Source of the DNA: Paragyromitra xinjiangensis | Taxonomy: Eukaryota > Ascomycota > Pezizomycetes > Pezizales > Discinaceae | Direction of reading: 5' to 3' | Length of the DNA stretch: 64,000 nt | Assembly: GCA_038503065.1 (NCBI GenBank) | Contig: JBCAMK010000014.1 | Span: forward strand, 992,001-1,056,000 | Part shown: positions 22,920-33,406 of the stretch, piece by piece | Layout: each line of letters opens with the position of its first letter | Numbering within the stretch: the first letter of the stretch is position 1 | Position numbers and translations under genes: made by a program | The notes under the pieces: generated by a model | What the model was told of the DNA's origin: nothing | Seen by the model: only the letters and a program-made list of their open reading frames with translations | Database searches by the model: none

Positions 22920-24478
22920 TGATTATTTATTTATTTATTATTCATACTCGCATGCATCCGAAACGGATATGGCGTACAGCAGAAGAAAACCCAACAGGAA
23001 CATAAAAGAAAACAAAACAAAACTAACTAATCCTCCGCCAGTTCCAACCCAGCCTCTTCTAGGCTTGTCGTTAATGAATGTGTTAATACCTCGATCTAGT
23101 GACTCCCTCTCACAGTGTCAAGACTACCCTGGGCATTCTTCTCTCACCATCACATGTTGTGTGCCTATAGCACTCCCTCCACTAAGCCCAAAGGCCCATG
23201 AGGGCTGGATAAATCAATACAGGTAGGGGGAAACTTTAAAGAACCATGCGATCCTGATGTTCGCTGGCCTTAAGTCTAGCTTCAGTGAGTTTGAGGCAAC
23301 CAGAAAAGTTACCGCGATGCTGTTCGTTACAGTTCTTGCAACGGATAATGGTGTGGAGGCAAGGAGCTCCCTTGATGGTGCAAGAGGAGGTTGCGCAGGA
23401 GTGGGAGGATGCGGTATGAGGCCCAGCACAGATGTTGCAGTAAGGCGTTTTGCTGGTACAGCGTTGTTGTGGATGGCCAAAAGCCAGACAGGTAGTGCAT
23501 TGGGTATCTGGTCCGAAGCGAAGGTATTTGGTGACTTTGTGGCGAAGTCCAAACAGTGATAGCCCTCTCTCAAGGGCAGTGGTGGCAGGTTGTTTCCCCA
23601 CAATGGTCAAGACCATGGAGGAAGCCTGCTTTCCCTCTCTCTGCTCAGGCCTGGTGAGCCAGCGAGGGTCGCGGAGTAGGGTGGTGCCTGGGTTGAACTG
23701 CTCAACCTCAGACCTGATCTGCTGGAATCCCTCTTTGCCAGAGGGAATGGAGGTAGGGACATTGTGCACAACAACTTGGGTAAGGATGGCTTCCTTTTCC
23801 ATGCTGGTGGCGTTGGGGATGGTATTGCGAACTACTTCTTCAAGCTTTTGTCTCTGCTTGAGAAGGGAGTCGGAGGTGGTGGAGGTGACAGCAATGAGCT
23901 GAACATGGTGAGCTGGTGTGAATCGCACCTCTGCAATCAATGGCCTTTCCAGGGCAGCATTGACTGCATTGCGAATGAGGAGTGGGGTGATGTCATCAGG
24001 AATGGGTAGACCATTCCTGGTGATGATTAGGGTACGGTCGCGTTTAGGGGGGTTTGCTGGTTGTTTGGTAGGCTTGGAGGCCTTGCTGGCGGGTCTGGGA
24101 GCCTTTTTAGAGGCAACCTGAGCCCAGGAGGTGGTGGCTGGCGGAGGAGCAGCTGCTGGAGGTAGAGGGAGGTTGGCAGAGGTCAGAATGGTTGTAAGAG
24201 TCCGTTTCTGTTCCAAGTCTGCTACCTTGGAGGTGAGGGTGGCCACCTTTTCCACTAGAGCTGGGTCATTGTGGAAGGTAGGGGCTGGTGGGGGTGTGAG
24301 GATAGCTTTTTCAAGCTGCTTGACGCGTTTGGTGAGTGCTTTGATGAGCCTGTTCTGCTCATCCATCACTGTGAAGAGGGAAGGGTTGTAGTTCTCCCCA
24401 GTGCCAATGGCACCAAGGCGATCTAGGTTGCTGTTGGAGTCGTCCATCTGGATGACTGGAGGTAGGGTATCCCACTTA
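22920..24478 (-). mobile_element. ORF1-only LINE derivative Am1, 5'-truncated, minus strand
   Basis: Family-A mini element in reverse orientation. Its tail is TAAATAAATAAATAA-like at 22920-22940. Next come the terminal hairpin ATCCG-TTT-CGGAT and the GTGCTATAGGCAC hairpin (23161-23173 on the plus strand). ORF1 is 24460-23236. Relative to the full copy at 25653, it starts near residue 108 (LPPVIQMDD), so it is 5'-truncated. No ORF2 lies between ORF1 and the tail, the same arrangement as Am2-Am4. The junction with A1 near 24478-24490 is not resolved, and I find no clear target duplication. Confidence 0.8.
23236..24478 (-). CDS. ORF1 (gag-like zinc-knuckle protein) of Am1, N-terminally truncated
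   Basis: A nucleic-acid-binding ORF1 protein of a LINE-type element. What remains includes a coiled-coil-prone segment (VEKVATLTSKVADLEQKR), an Ala/Pro linker and the conserved core (RTLIITRNGLPIPDDITPLL, AEVRFTPAHHVQLIAVTSTT, LLRDPRWLTRPEQREGKQAS). Three C-terminal CCHC-type knuckles follow: CTTCLAFGHPQQRC, CNICAGPHTASSHSC and CKNCNEQHRGNFSGC. The frame is open to its stop. The first ~107 residues are missing, and the sequence upstream of LPPVIQ belongs to the junction. Confidence 0.78.
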
Positions 24479-25202
24479 GCTAGAGCGACAACCATTCTAC
24501 CAGGACGAATTTTTGAAAATAACTCCACAACCAACAGAGATATCATCAAACCGACTTCATATTCGGAATCAGCGCCCCCTTTTACCCCCTTCTACACCTC
24601 CTGGGAAATCCATCTCTTCTATTGCAGAAGTTGTTGTGATTTTCCCCTTCATTTCCCCTCTTTGGGGCTCACCCCACCAAAAAACCCGCCGAGCCCCCCC
24701 TCAAAATCGTCGCCAGTCAACCAGTTCTTGTCCGATTGACTTGAAACTTGCACATCCACGCCGCCTACATATTACGGCCCAGGATTTTTAGTTTCAGCCA
24801 AATCGGCCCACAGGCGCCCGAGTAGTACTCATTTTATCGCCCAAAATCGCCAGAAATCTCGGAATATTGCAATTCTGACTGACAGCACATCACCTGCTAC
24901 CTTCTGGAACATTCCATCGGTGGAACCCAATCAGCCTCCGGTCTTCAACGTCCAATCAACTTTTGTCTCGGCAATTTATTTTTAGTATCCATTACACGAA
25001 AATTTCCGAAAAATTTCCGGAACCATGTCAGCCCACGGGGATGAAATGCAAGACGATACGGAACTTCCCATCGTACCTCCATCTTCACCTCCCTCCAGCC
25101 CTACCATGACGGCCACCAACCGATTCCTGAACGTCAGCCAGCATGCTCCTGACATCATGAGCAGCGACCCTATTTCCTCCACCACCAAACCTCTCCCGGC
25201 AC

Positions 25203-27422
25203 ACAAGAGCTGAACACCGACAACAATAACGCCAAAGTGACTTTTTGGTCACAACTCCACCAATTCTACTCCGATTAACGAGATTCTTGAAGATTCGGAA
25301 TCAGCTCGCTGCCCCCGTTCGATCCTGCTATTGTACGCCTGGATCCGTCCAGTTTTGCAAAAGTTGTTGTCGAATTCGCTTATTTACCCCTCACTTCCAA
25401 AAACCTCACCAAATCTTGAGATTCTGCAGCTTCTCATAACTCCACCAGTTTTCGTCCGATTAGCTCGACCCCGGGCTTTTTGGAACCGCCTCAGCGCGCC
25501 CGTTCGATCGCCCTCTCGTTCGTTCGGATCCGACCAGAACTGCAGAAGTTCTGCTCGATTTCCCACCCCCCTCCGCCAGGGACCCCCTCCAGGGCCCAGC
25601 ACCAACCCCCCTACACACCCCACCTTTTCCTGTCGGTTCAGGATCCTTCTCTATGTCTTCCTCTTCGTCTAGAGGCAGAGGGAGAGGCAGAGGCTTCAGG
25701 TCTCCCTCTTCTGTGACCAGCTCACCCCAAAACTCGCTCCAAACGCCCTTTGGCGCCCCTACAACACCTCCAAACACCCGTTTTTCGCCTCTGCTCCATG
25801 GAGACCCAGAGCAAACACCTACACAAGCCCTGCCACTTCGCCCAGCAGTCCCCCTACCTCACTATGCCTCCCTGCCCGCCACAGAGCCCACAGAGAGTGG
25901 CTCTGTTCTCCTGGAAGAGTCTGACTCTGACATGACGGACACTGAGGGACCCCTCACCTTCTCCACCACCCTACCTCCAGTCATCCAGATGGATGATTAT
26001 AACAGCAATTTGGATCGCCTTGGTGCCATTGGTACTGGGGAGAACTACAACCCCTCCCTCTTCGCAGTGATGGATGAGCAGAACAGGCTCATCAAAGCAC
26101 TCACAAAACGCGTCAAACAGCTTGAAAAAGCCATCAATACACCCCCACCAGCCCCTACTTTCCACAATGACCCAGCTCTAGTGGAAAAGGTGGCTACCCT
26201 CACCTCCAAGGTTGCAGACCTGGAACAGAAACGGACCCTTACAACCATTCTGACCTCTGCCAACCTCCCCCTACCGCCAGCAGCTGCTCCCCCGCCAGCC
26301 ACCACCTCCTGGGCTCAGGTTGCCTCTAAAAGGGCTCCTAGACCCGCCAGCAAGGCCTCCAAGCCTACCAAACAACCAGCAAACCCCCCAAAACGCGACC
26401 GTACCCTCATCATCACCAGGAATGGTCTACCCATTCCTGATGACATCACTCCACTTCTCATTCGCAATGCAGTCAATGCTGCCCTGGAAAGGCCATTGAT
26501 TGCAGAGGTGCGATTCACACCAGCTCACCATGTGCAGCTAATTGCTGTCACCTCCACCACCTCTGACTCCCTCCTTAAGCAAAGACAGAAGCTTGAGGAA
26601 GTTGTTCGCAACACCATCCCCAATGCCAACAGCATGGAAAAGGAAGCAGTCCTGACCCAGGTTGTTGTGCACAACATTCCCACCTCCATTCCCTCTGGCG
26701 AAGAGGGCTTCCAGCAAATCAGATCTGAGGTTGAGCAGTTCAACCCAGGCACCACCCTACTCCGCGACCCCCGCTGGCTCACTAGACCTGAGCAGAGAGA
26801 GGGGAAACAGGCATCCTCCATGGTTCTTACCATTGTGGGGAAGCAGCCTGCCACCACTGCCCTTGAGAGAGGGCTCTCCATGTTTGGACTTCGTCACAAA
26901 GTCACCAAATACCTTCGCTTTGGACCAGACACCCAATGCACTACCTGCCTGGCCTTTGGCCACCCACAACAACGCTGTACCAGCAAAACACCCTTCTGCA
27001 ACATCTGTGCTGGGCCTCATACAGCATCCTCCCACTCCTGCGCAACCTCCTCTTGCACCATCAAGGGAGCTCCCTGCCTCCACACCATCATCCGTTGCAA
27101 GAACTGTAACGAACCGCATCGTGGTAACTTTTCTGGTTGCCTCAAACTCACCCAAGCCAGACTTAGTGCCAGCGAACGTCAGGATCGCATGGTAACTTAA
27201 GTTACACCCCACCCTTATTGATGTATCCAACCTTCAGGGGTCTTCGGACCTGGTGGAAGGAGTGCTATAGGCACAAAGCAAGCGATGGTAAAGGAAGAAT
27301 GCCCAGGGTAGTCTTGACACTGTGAGAGGGAGTCACTAGATCGGGGTATTAATACATTCACTGATGACGAGCCTAGAAGAGGCTGAGTTGGAACTGGTGG
27401 AGGATTAGTTAGTTTTGTTTTG

Positions 27423-27456
<34 letters not shown>

Positions 27457-27542
27457 CCTGTTGGGTTTTCTTCTGCTGTACGCCATATCCGTTTCGGATG
27501 CATGCGAGTATGAACAATAAATAAATAAATAAATAAATAAAT
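25203..27542 (+). mobile_element. ORF1-only LINE derivative Am2 (2,340 bp, near full length)
   Basis: Inserted in A1 ORF1 with a perfect 15-bp target duplication AACCTCTCCCGGCAC at 25188-25202 and 27543-27557. Layout: about 450 bp of 5' UTR, an intact 515-codon ORF1, about 340 bp of 3' UTR with a T tract at 27422-27451, and an (AAAT)n tail. There is no endonuclease or reverse transcriptase. Hairpins GTGC-TATAG-GCAC (27262-27274) and ATCCG-TTT-CGGAT (27487-27499) match those in A1. The clean 5' end and target duplication show that it transposed as an ORF1-only unit. Confidence 0.92.
25653..27200 (+). CDS. Intact ORF1 of Am2 (gag-like, 515 aa)
   Basis: Uninterrupted frame from ATG to TAA. The N-terminus is basic and low complexity ([20 protein letters not shown]), followed by a Pro/Thr-rich linker. 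A predicted coiled-coil region lies at about residues 140-205 (DEQNRLIKALTKRVKQLEKA, VEKVATLTSKVADLEQKR). The core at about 250-420 includes RTLIITRNGLPIPDDITPLL and DPRWLTRPEQREGKQASSMV. Three CCHC-type knuckles lie at about 430-500: CTTCLAFGHPQQRC, CNICAGPHTASSHSC, CKNCNEPHRGNFSGC. By LINE biology this should bind element RNA and form a ribonucleoprotein. The reading frame is conserved against the diverged Am3 copy, so selection on the protein is plausible. No ORF2 follows. Confidence 0.88.
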   Translation: MSSSSSRGRGRGRGFRSPSSVTSSPQNSLQTPFGAPTTPPNTRFSPLLHGDPEQTPTQALPLRPAVPLPHYASLPATEPTESGSVLLEESDSDMTDTEGPLTFSTTLPPVIQMDDYNSNLDRLGAIGTGENYNPSLFAVMDEQNRLIKALTKRVKQLEKAINTPPPAPTFHNDPALVEKVATLTSKVADLEQKRTLTTILTSANLPLPPAAAPPPATTSWAQVASKRAPRPASKASKPTKQPANPPKRDRTLIITRNGLPIPDDITPLLIRNAVNAALERPLIAEVRFTPAHHVQLIAVTSTTSDSLLKQRQKLEEVVRNTIPNANSMEKEAVLTQVVVHNIPTSIPSGEEGFQQIRSEVEQFNPGTTLLRDPRWLTRPEQREGKQASSMVLTIVGKQPATTALERGLSMFGLRHKVTKYLRFGPDTQCTTCLAFGHPQQRCTSKTPFCNICAGPHTASSHSCATSSCTIKGAPCLHTIIRCKNCNEPHRGNFSGCLKLTQARLSASERQDRMVT

Positions 27543-28979
27543 AACCTCTCCCGGCACCATTTGCTCGCAAGATTACACTCCCACCACCATTCTTCTCCTC
27601 AGCTGGCAACTCCCCCACACATCCTCTATCATTTAGAAACACTTTGGGAGGAATTGACCTCACCTACGAGCCAGAACCAATGACCAGGACCAGATCCGCA
27701 GCTGGCCCATCAAAGAGAACCTTTGGCAACCAACAGCAATCCGCTCCCCCTCCCAAACGCACTCCCAGCTACTTTGCACTCCCAATGAGTCAAAACGACG
27801 TCAACCAGCACCTCATGGCACAGAATGAACACCTGAACAAGGAAATCGCTGAGCTTAAGATGATGGTTAGCAACCTCACCACCCAAATCTCAACCTCCCT
27901 GGGCTCCATGAGCCACACTGTGATCGGGAAAGTGGATTCAATCCACCGCACCCTGAAAGCAACTCCTGTCGTACCAGCAATCACAGCAACAACAATCCCC
28001 ACCGCTCCCCAACAACCCAAGAAGAACAAGGGAAAGGGAAAGGCAACTGAAATCGCGCCAGCACCTCCTCCCCCTCCTCCACCTCCTGCACCAAAGACTT
28101 GGGCCACTGTGGCGAAAGATGGAAAGCCTGCAAAGGCCAACACTGACACCCCCACAACCCCAACCCCAGAACTCACCAAGAACATGATTGTCCAACGCAG
28201 TGGTGATCAGAAAGAAGAAAGCCTCAATCTCCTTGTCCTGCGCAACACCATTAACAAAGAACTCCTGACTGCCAAAGCACCAGAAAGCCTCCAGATCTCA
28301 GGAATCTCCTGGAACCTGAAAGCAAATCTCCTGCTCTACACTCGCAATGGATTCACCAGCACTGACTTTGACCTGCACAAGGCCACCATTGAGAAAGTTG
28401 TGAAGGAAAGCGATGAGAAAGCTCTCTTTCTCTCCAAACAGGAGTCCTGGCACAAGGTTGCCATTCACGGAGTCCCAATCATGGAATACCCCGACAATCG
28501 TACTGGCATGAGCGACCTGCAAAATGAACTGGAATACCAAAACAGTGATCTCAAACTGGCAGCACCTCCTCGCTACATGACCCACCCTGACAAGAGAAAT
28601 GGAAAGTCCCACAGCTCGGTGATGATTGCCATCACCAGCAAAAGCATGTACAACAAACTGATCAAAACGGAATCCTCATCTTTGGCCAAAGACACAGGAC
28701 CGGAGCCTACTTGACTGCACGCCCTGGTGACCAATGTTCTAACTGTCAAAAGTTTGGACACAAGTTCCAGAGATGCCCCTCCACCAAGCCAGCCTGTGCC
28801 TACTGTGGACACGACCATGCTACCAACAAGCACTTCTGTGGGACTTGCAGAGCCACTGACTCCTGCGCCCACATGCCTCCCAAATGCATCAACTGTGGTG
28901 GCACACATAAAGCCACTGACAGATCCTGTGTTGCACGCCCAGACCTCTCCCGAACTGAAAAAGACATCATGGTGGAACA

Positions 28980-31900
28980 ATGATTGTGCAACCAAACCCA
29001 CACAAGATCCGCCTGATGCAACACAACTGCCGAAGAAACCAAAATGTTATGTGATGCCTGCTCGACTCAGCCTCAGAAACGGCTGATATAGTTATTATTC
29101 AAGAACCCTTTGTTATGCCCGATACTTCCCCTGACGCACCACCAAACTCCTGGACATCAATATCACATGGGTCATTTGCAAGAATGATTCCAAGCTGTAT
29201 TAACCGCCCTCGAACCATGACCTTTATATCAAAATCCAACCTCTTCCTGAAATATCAGCCAAGGCCCGACATCATCAATAACGAAGATGTACAGGCCATA
29301 GAGCTGTCAACCCCCTCCATTCCTTCCTTTACCCTCCTCAACATCTACAATGAACAACCTGCAGCATCACAACGATCTCCTGACAGCCACCCGCAATACA
29401 CAGTTGAACGTGTACTTGTGGGACTAAAGCTACCAGAACGCTGTATCATGGCAGGTGACTTCAATGCCCACCATCCTCTCTGGGACTCACGAGTCCGTTC
29501 ACCAAAACGACATGAAGCTCTTCTAGCTATACTAGAAGAATTCAACTACACCCTCATTAACGAGCCTGACATTTATACCTACAACTACCCAACAGGCACT
29601 GGCAGATCCGTTTTGGATCTTGCCTTCTCCTCCTCACCGATGACAGACTTGATTATGAACTGGGCAGTCATGGAAGACCTTGCAACAGGATCCGACCATG
29701 AAGTTGTCCAGTTTGAAATTGCTTCCGACTCTTTGGAATGTGCCCCCCCACCATCAACGGAACAATTTAATTGGGCCAAGGCGGACTGGGACGGCTTCCA
29801 ACAAACTTTCACCCTTTCCTCCATCACTACTAAAGACATCTGGGAGTTCCTACACTCCCATCCAACCCATTCAAACCTAGACGAAGCAGCTCAACACCTA
29901 CGAGATTCAATCATAGCAGCTGCCAACATCCATGTACCCAAACGAAAACCATCGCCCTTCGCCAAACCTTGGTGGAATGAAGACATCAAAGAAGGACGCA
30001 GACATATGAAGACAGCCCTCAGGGACTGGAGAACAGATCAGACTCCAACCATGTGGCGAAGATTCAAAAACCTGCGAACATCCTACTTTAGACGAATCAG
30101 AACAGCAAAAAGTGAACACTGGAATACATTCCTAGAAGAAGCTCACGGAAAAGATGTCTTCACAGCAATGAGGTACACCAAGCCTCGCAGATGTGAACGC
30201 ACCCGACCCTACACAATCCCACCACCCTCCAAGAGTCCAAAACCTTTGAAGAGAAAGCCAATCTCTTCCGAGCAACTCTATTCCCTCCCCCTCCCTCAGT
30301 GGAACTTGATGAACCTGTTCCAGCAGGAAAACACAAGATCCCATGGAAAGACCTCACCAACGATGAGATTCGGAAAGCAATCATGACCTCAGCACCAAAG
30401 AAAGCCCCTGGACCTGATGGAATTGGCTTCCTATGCATTCAAAAAGCATACCAAGTTGACCCAACGCAGTTCAATTCCTTCTACAAAGCCACCATGAAAG
30501 CAGGATACCACCCAACCATATGGCGTGAAGCTACAATTGCAATCATTAGAAAGGCCAATAAACCAGACTACACGAGAGCAAAGCCTACCGACCAGTATCA
30601 CTCCTCAACTGCCTAGGCAAAGTCTCAGAAAAGATCATAGCAACCCGATTAGCATTTATGGCAGAAAGATATCACCTTCTCCATAGATGGCAAATTGGAG
30701 GTCGACCAAAAAGATCAGCTGTGGATGCTTGCATGCTTATCAGCACGCTTGCCGATGCAGCCAAAAAGAAAGGCCTAACACTCTCTGCACTGTGCATGGA
30801 CGTGAAAGGTGCATATGATTTTGTATTCAAACGACGACTGATCAAGACCATGATAGAACTGGACCTCCCACTTCCCATCTGCCGATGGGTGGACTCCTTC
30901 CTCAGCAATCGAACAGCCTGCATGGCATTCGATGGTGAAATTGAAGCCATGGCACCCATTCAAACTGGCATCCCACAAGGATCCCCCACCTCCCCTATCC
31001 TTTTCCTCCTCTACCTGGCTCCGTTGTTCAACGAGCTAGAAGAAAAATATCCTGATTCCACCTGCCCCAGCTATGTCGATGACGTGGGCCTTCTGGTTAC
31101 AGGAAAGTCTGAAGCAGAAAATTCTCGAACACTGGAAGCAATGGCACTCACCTCCTCTGAATGGGGTGAGAAAAATGCCTTGTACTTTGACAATCCAAAG
31201 ACAGAACTCACTCACTTCCACTCCCGACGAACAACTGACACCTCTGATGAAGCCAAAGTCACAATGCCTGATGGCAACGTGATTGAGGCTGCAGATGTCC
31301 AGCGATGGCTGGGTGTCTGGTTTGACCGTAAACTCACATTCAAGCATCATGTGAAGACCAAAGCTGCCTCCGCACTTCGAGCCTTCATGGCTATCTCCCG
31401 TCTCGCAAGCACAGAAAAAGGACTGAGTTACAAAGCACTCCGCCAACTCTACCAAACCTGTGTAGCCACCATCAGTGACTTCGGAGCTGAAGTATGGTGG
31501 AACGGGCAGATTGGACTCAGCAACACCATCCAGAAAGTCCAGAATCAAGCAATGCGCAAGATTGCTGGAGCCTTCAGAACTTCACCTGTCCATGCCCTGG
31601 AAGCAGAGACAGGACTCCTCCCTACCCCAATCAGATTGGACGAGTTGCAAAGGAAATATGCACTCCGAGTCCTTTCCCTACCCAACACCCATCCCATCAC
31701 CTCCCTCTGCCCTGATTCCTGGCCTTCAACCCAGGAAAACAACAACCCAGATAGCTCCAACAACACTCCATGGCACCAAACCACCACCTCCCCCAAATAC
31801 GAAACAAGACTACATAGGATACTGGCATCTACCAACAAATGGGTCCAGCCACAATCAGAGATTGAATGTGTAGACAATCTGGCATGCCCACCATGGCACC

Positions 31901-32982
31901 AAAACACCATAGACATCTATATTGACCCTGCAGACAAAGACGCCGCAGCAGAAAACCATCGGAACCACACAGCTGGAGACAGTACTAGGACTGATCGCTT
32001 AGTCTTCTACACTGATGGCTCCCTCCTGGAAGGCAAAACAGGAGCTGGAGTTGCTGGTTTCCGTAGAGGTCACTCTGTGGTCAACAAATCCTACCACCTC
32101 GGCAAAGAAAATGAAGTCTTTGACGCAGAACTTTATGGTATTGCAAAAGCCACTAAGCATGCAATCCTACAAGTACAGCGATCACCTCACCTGACAAATG
32201 ATGTCTACATCTACTGCGACAACCATGCAGCAGTACAACGAATGACAACACCCCTCCCTATGCCAGGCCAGCACCTGGTCATTGAAGCCCGCAACAACTT
32301 GCTTCAACTCGAAGACAATGGCATCAAAACCCATGTTTATTGGGTACCAGGACATGTCAACGTTGCCGGCAACGAGCTAGCTGATAAGCTCGCCAAGATA
32401 GGAGCCCAAGGAACAAGGATAGAATCAGATGTCCTCACCTCCATCACATACCTCAAGAGAAACATCAAGGAACACTCCCTGACGATATGGAAAGCCAAAT
32501 GGAAGCAGGCAAAGAAAGGCCGCAGCTACTACGGACAACCAGCACTGAAACCAAGTGCCCCGCTGAGGGGAAACATCCCCAGAAGAACAGCCTCCACCAT
32601 CACTCAAATGAGAACCGGACATGGATACACCAAATCCTACCTCGCCAGAATCCCTACCAACAACATTGAAGACACTAAATGCAAATGTGGCTTTGATAAC
32701 CAAACACCACAACACCTACTGCTAGAGTGTGGCCAGGAACCACTTCCTACCCATCGCAAAGCACTCAAAGCAGCCCTTAAACCAATGCCACTCACATGGA
32801 GAACTGCGATGCATACCAATGCTGGCCTCGCTGCCACCATTGAAACATTCCTCACACCAACCCAAATCGCTACCAGAAATTGGACCCTGGAACGACAAGA
32901 AGACAACAGGTACTCCCACCAAGGAATATACCTCTACAACGACGAAGAGGAAGAGAGCGAAGGAGAAAGAGAGAACGGCTAG
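28980..32982 (+). pseudogene. ORF2 of LINE A1 (endonuclease-RT-RNase H), one stop and two frameshifts
   Basis: Starts MIVQPNPHKIRLMQHNCRRN at 28980, with its ATG overlapping the ORF1 stop. The APE-type endonuclease follows (VIIQEPFV, GDFNAHHPLWDS, SDHEVVQFE). A TGA at 29052-29054 interrupts it. The frame shifts near 30230-30300 and again near 30580. The RT frame then carries KAPGPDGIGFL, YRPVSLLNCLGK, CMDVKGAYDFV, GIPQGSPTSPILF and the catalytic SYVDDVGLL. RNase H follows (VFYTDGSLLEGKTGAGVAGF, FDAELYGIAKA, YCDNHAAVQ, NVAGNELADKLAK), then a C-terminal CCHC-like motif (CKCGFDNQTPQHLLLEC). Catalytic residues of all three enzymes are still recognisable, so inactivation looks fairly recent. Confidence 0.85.
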
Positions 32983-33406
32983 TAAGAACGGGCTATAGGC
33001 CCAAAGCATGTGATGGTGAAGGACGATAGAAAACTGATGAATACCCTGAAAGTGGGGTGAGATGGAACATGACCGTGTGGAGGATTTCTGATGATAAAAA
33101 ACTGTTTGAGTATTTCCCTATGATTTTACCCTGTCGATTGATATTCCGTTCGTTTCTACTGTTTGGTAGAACTTTGAGATAAAAATTGTTATTTCCTCTT
33201 TTGTTATTTTCCTTTTGTTATTTTGTTTTGATTTATGTTTCTTCTGTTTTTCGCAAAGGGATATCTGATGTGGATATCTACTAATTAGTTGGTTCATGTT
33301 CGCGGAGGATTTTCCTTTGTTAGTTATTGTGCGGTCATGGGGTTTCCTTTCACTGTATGCCATATCCGTTACGGATTTATGCAATATGAGCAATAAATAA
33401 ATAATA
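32983..33406 (+). other. 3' UTR and tail of LINE A1
   Basis: The start contains the GGGC-TATAG-GCCC hairpin followed by AAAGCATGTGATGGTGAA. The same block follows ORF1 in Am2-Am4 (AAAGCA.GYG.TGGTRAA). The end contains GCCATATCCGTTACGGAT, which is the terminal hairpin, and then the AATAAATAA tail. The middle part is not conserved with the mini elements. Confidence 0.8.

Larger units (their letters stand above)
25025..28983 (+). pseudogene. ORF1 of LINE A1 (gag-like), split by Am2 and frameshifted
   Basis: The N-terminal part begins MSAHGDEMQDDTELPIVPPS at 25025 and is open to 25202. The frame resumes after Am2 at 27558 (FARKITLPPPFFSSAGNSPT) and continues past GGIDLTYEPEP. Features are a coiled-coil-like stretch (NEHLNKEIAELKMMVSNLTT), a Pro run, and a core ending near 28690. 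A single-base loss in an A run (about 28667-28670) shifts frame. The other frame then carries three knuckles (CSNCQKFGHKFQRC, CAYCGHDHATNKHFC, CINCGGTHKATDRSC) and ends TGA at 28981-28983. The stop overlaps the ORF2 ATG as ATGA. It is clearly homologous to the mini-element ORF1s but diverged. Confidence 0.82.
24490..33406 (+). mobile_element. Family-A autonomous LINE A1 (ORF1 + ORF2), interrupted by Am2
   Basis: A full-length-looking non-LTR retrotransposon of the RNase H-bearing type (Tad/I-like architecture, clade not proven). Layout: 5' UTR about 24490-25024; ORF1 25025-25202 then 27558-28983; ORF2 28980-32982; 3' UTR 32983-33383; tail CAATAAATAAATAATA. Mini element Am2 sits inside ORF1 at 25203-27542, with a 15-bp duplicated target (25188-25202 and 27543-27557). 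The 3' UTR has hairpins GGGC-TATAG-GCCC (32990-33002) and ATCCG-TTA-CGGAT (33364-33376). Stop and frameshift lesions in both ORFs make this copy inactive. The 5' end is approximate. Confidence 0.85.

Noticed and set aside
24131..24391. Gly/Ala/Arg-rich plus-strand frames over the Am1 ORF1
   Set aside because: They are antisense shadows of the Pro/Ala linker of the ORF1 protein. The same artefact appears over Am2 (26045-26305).
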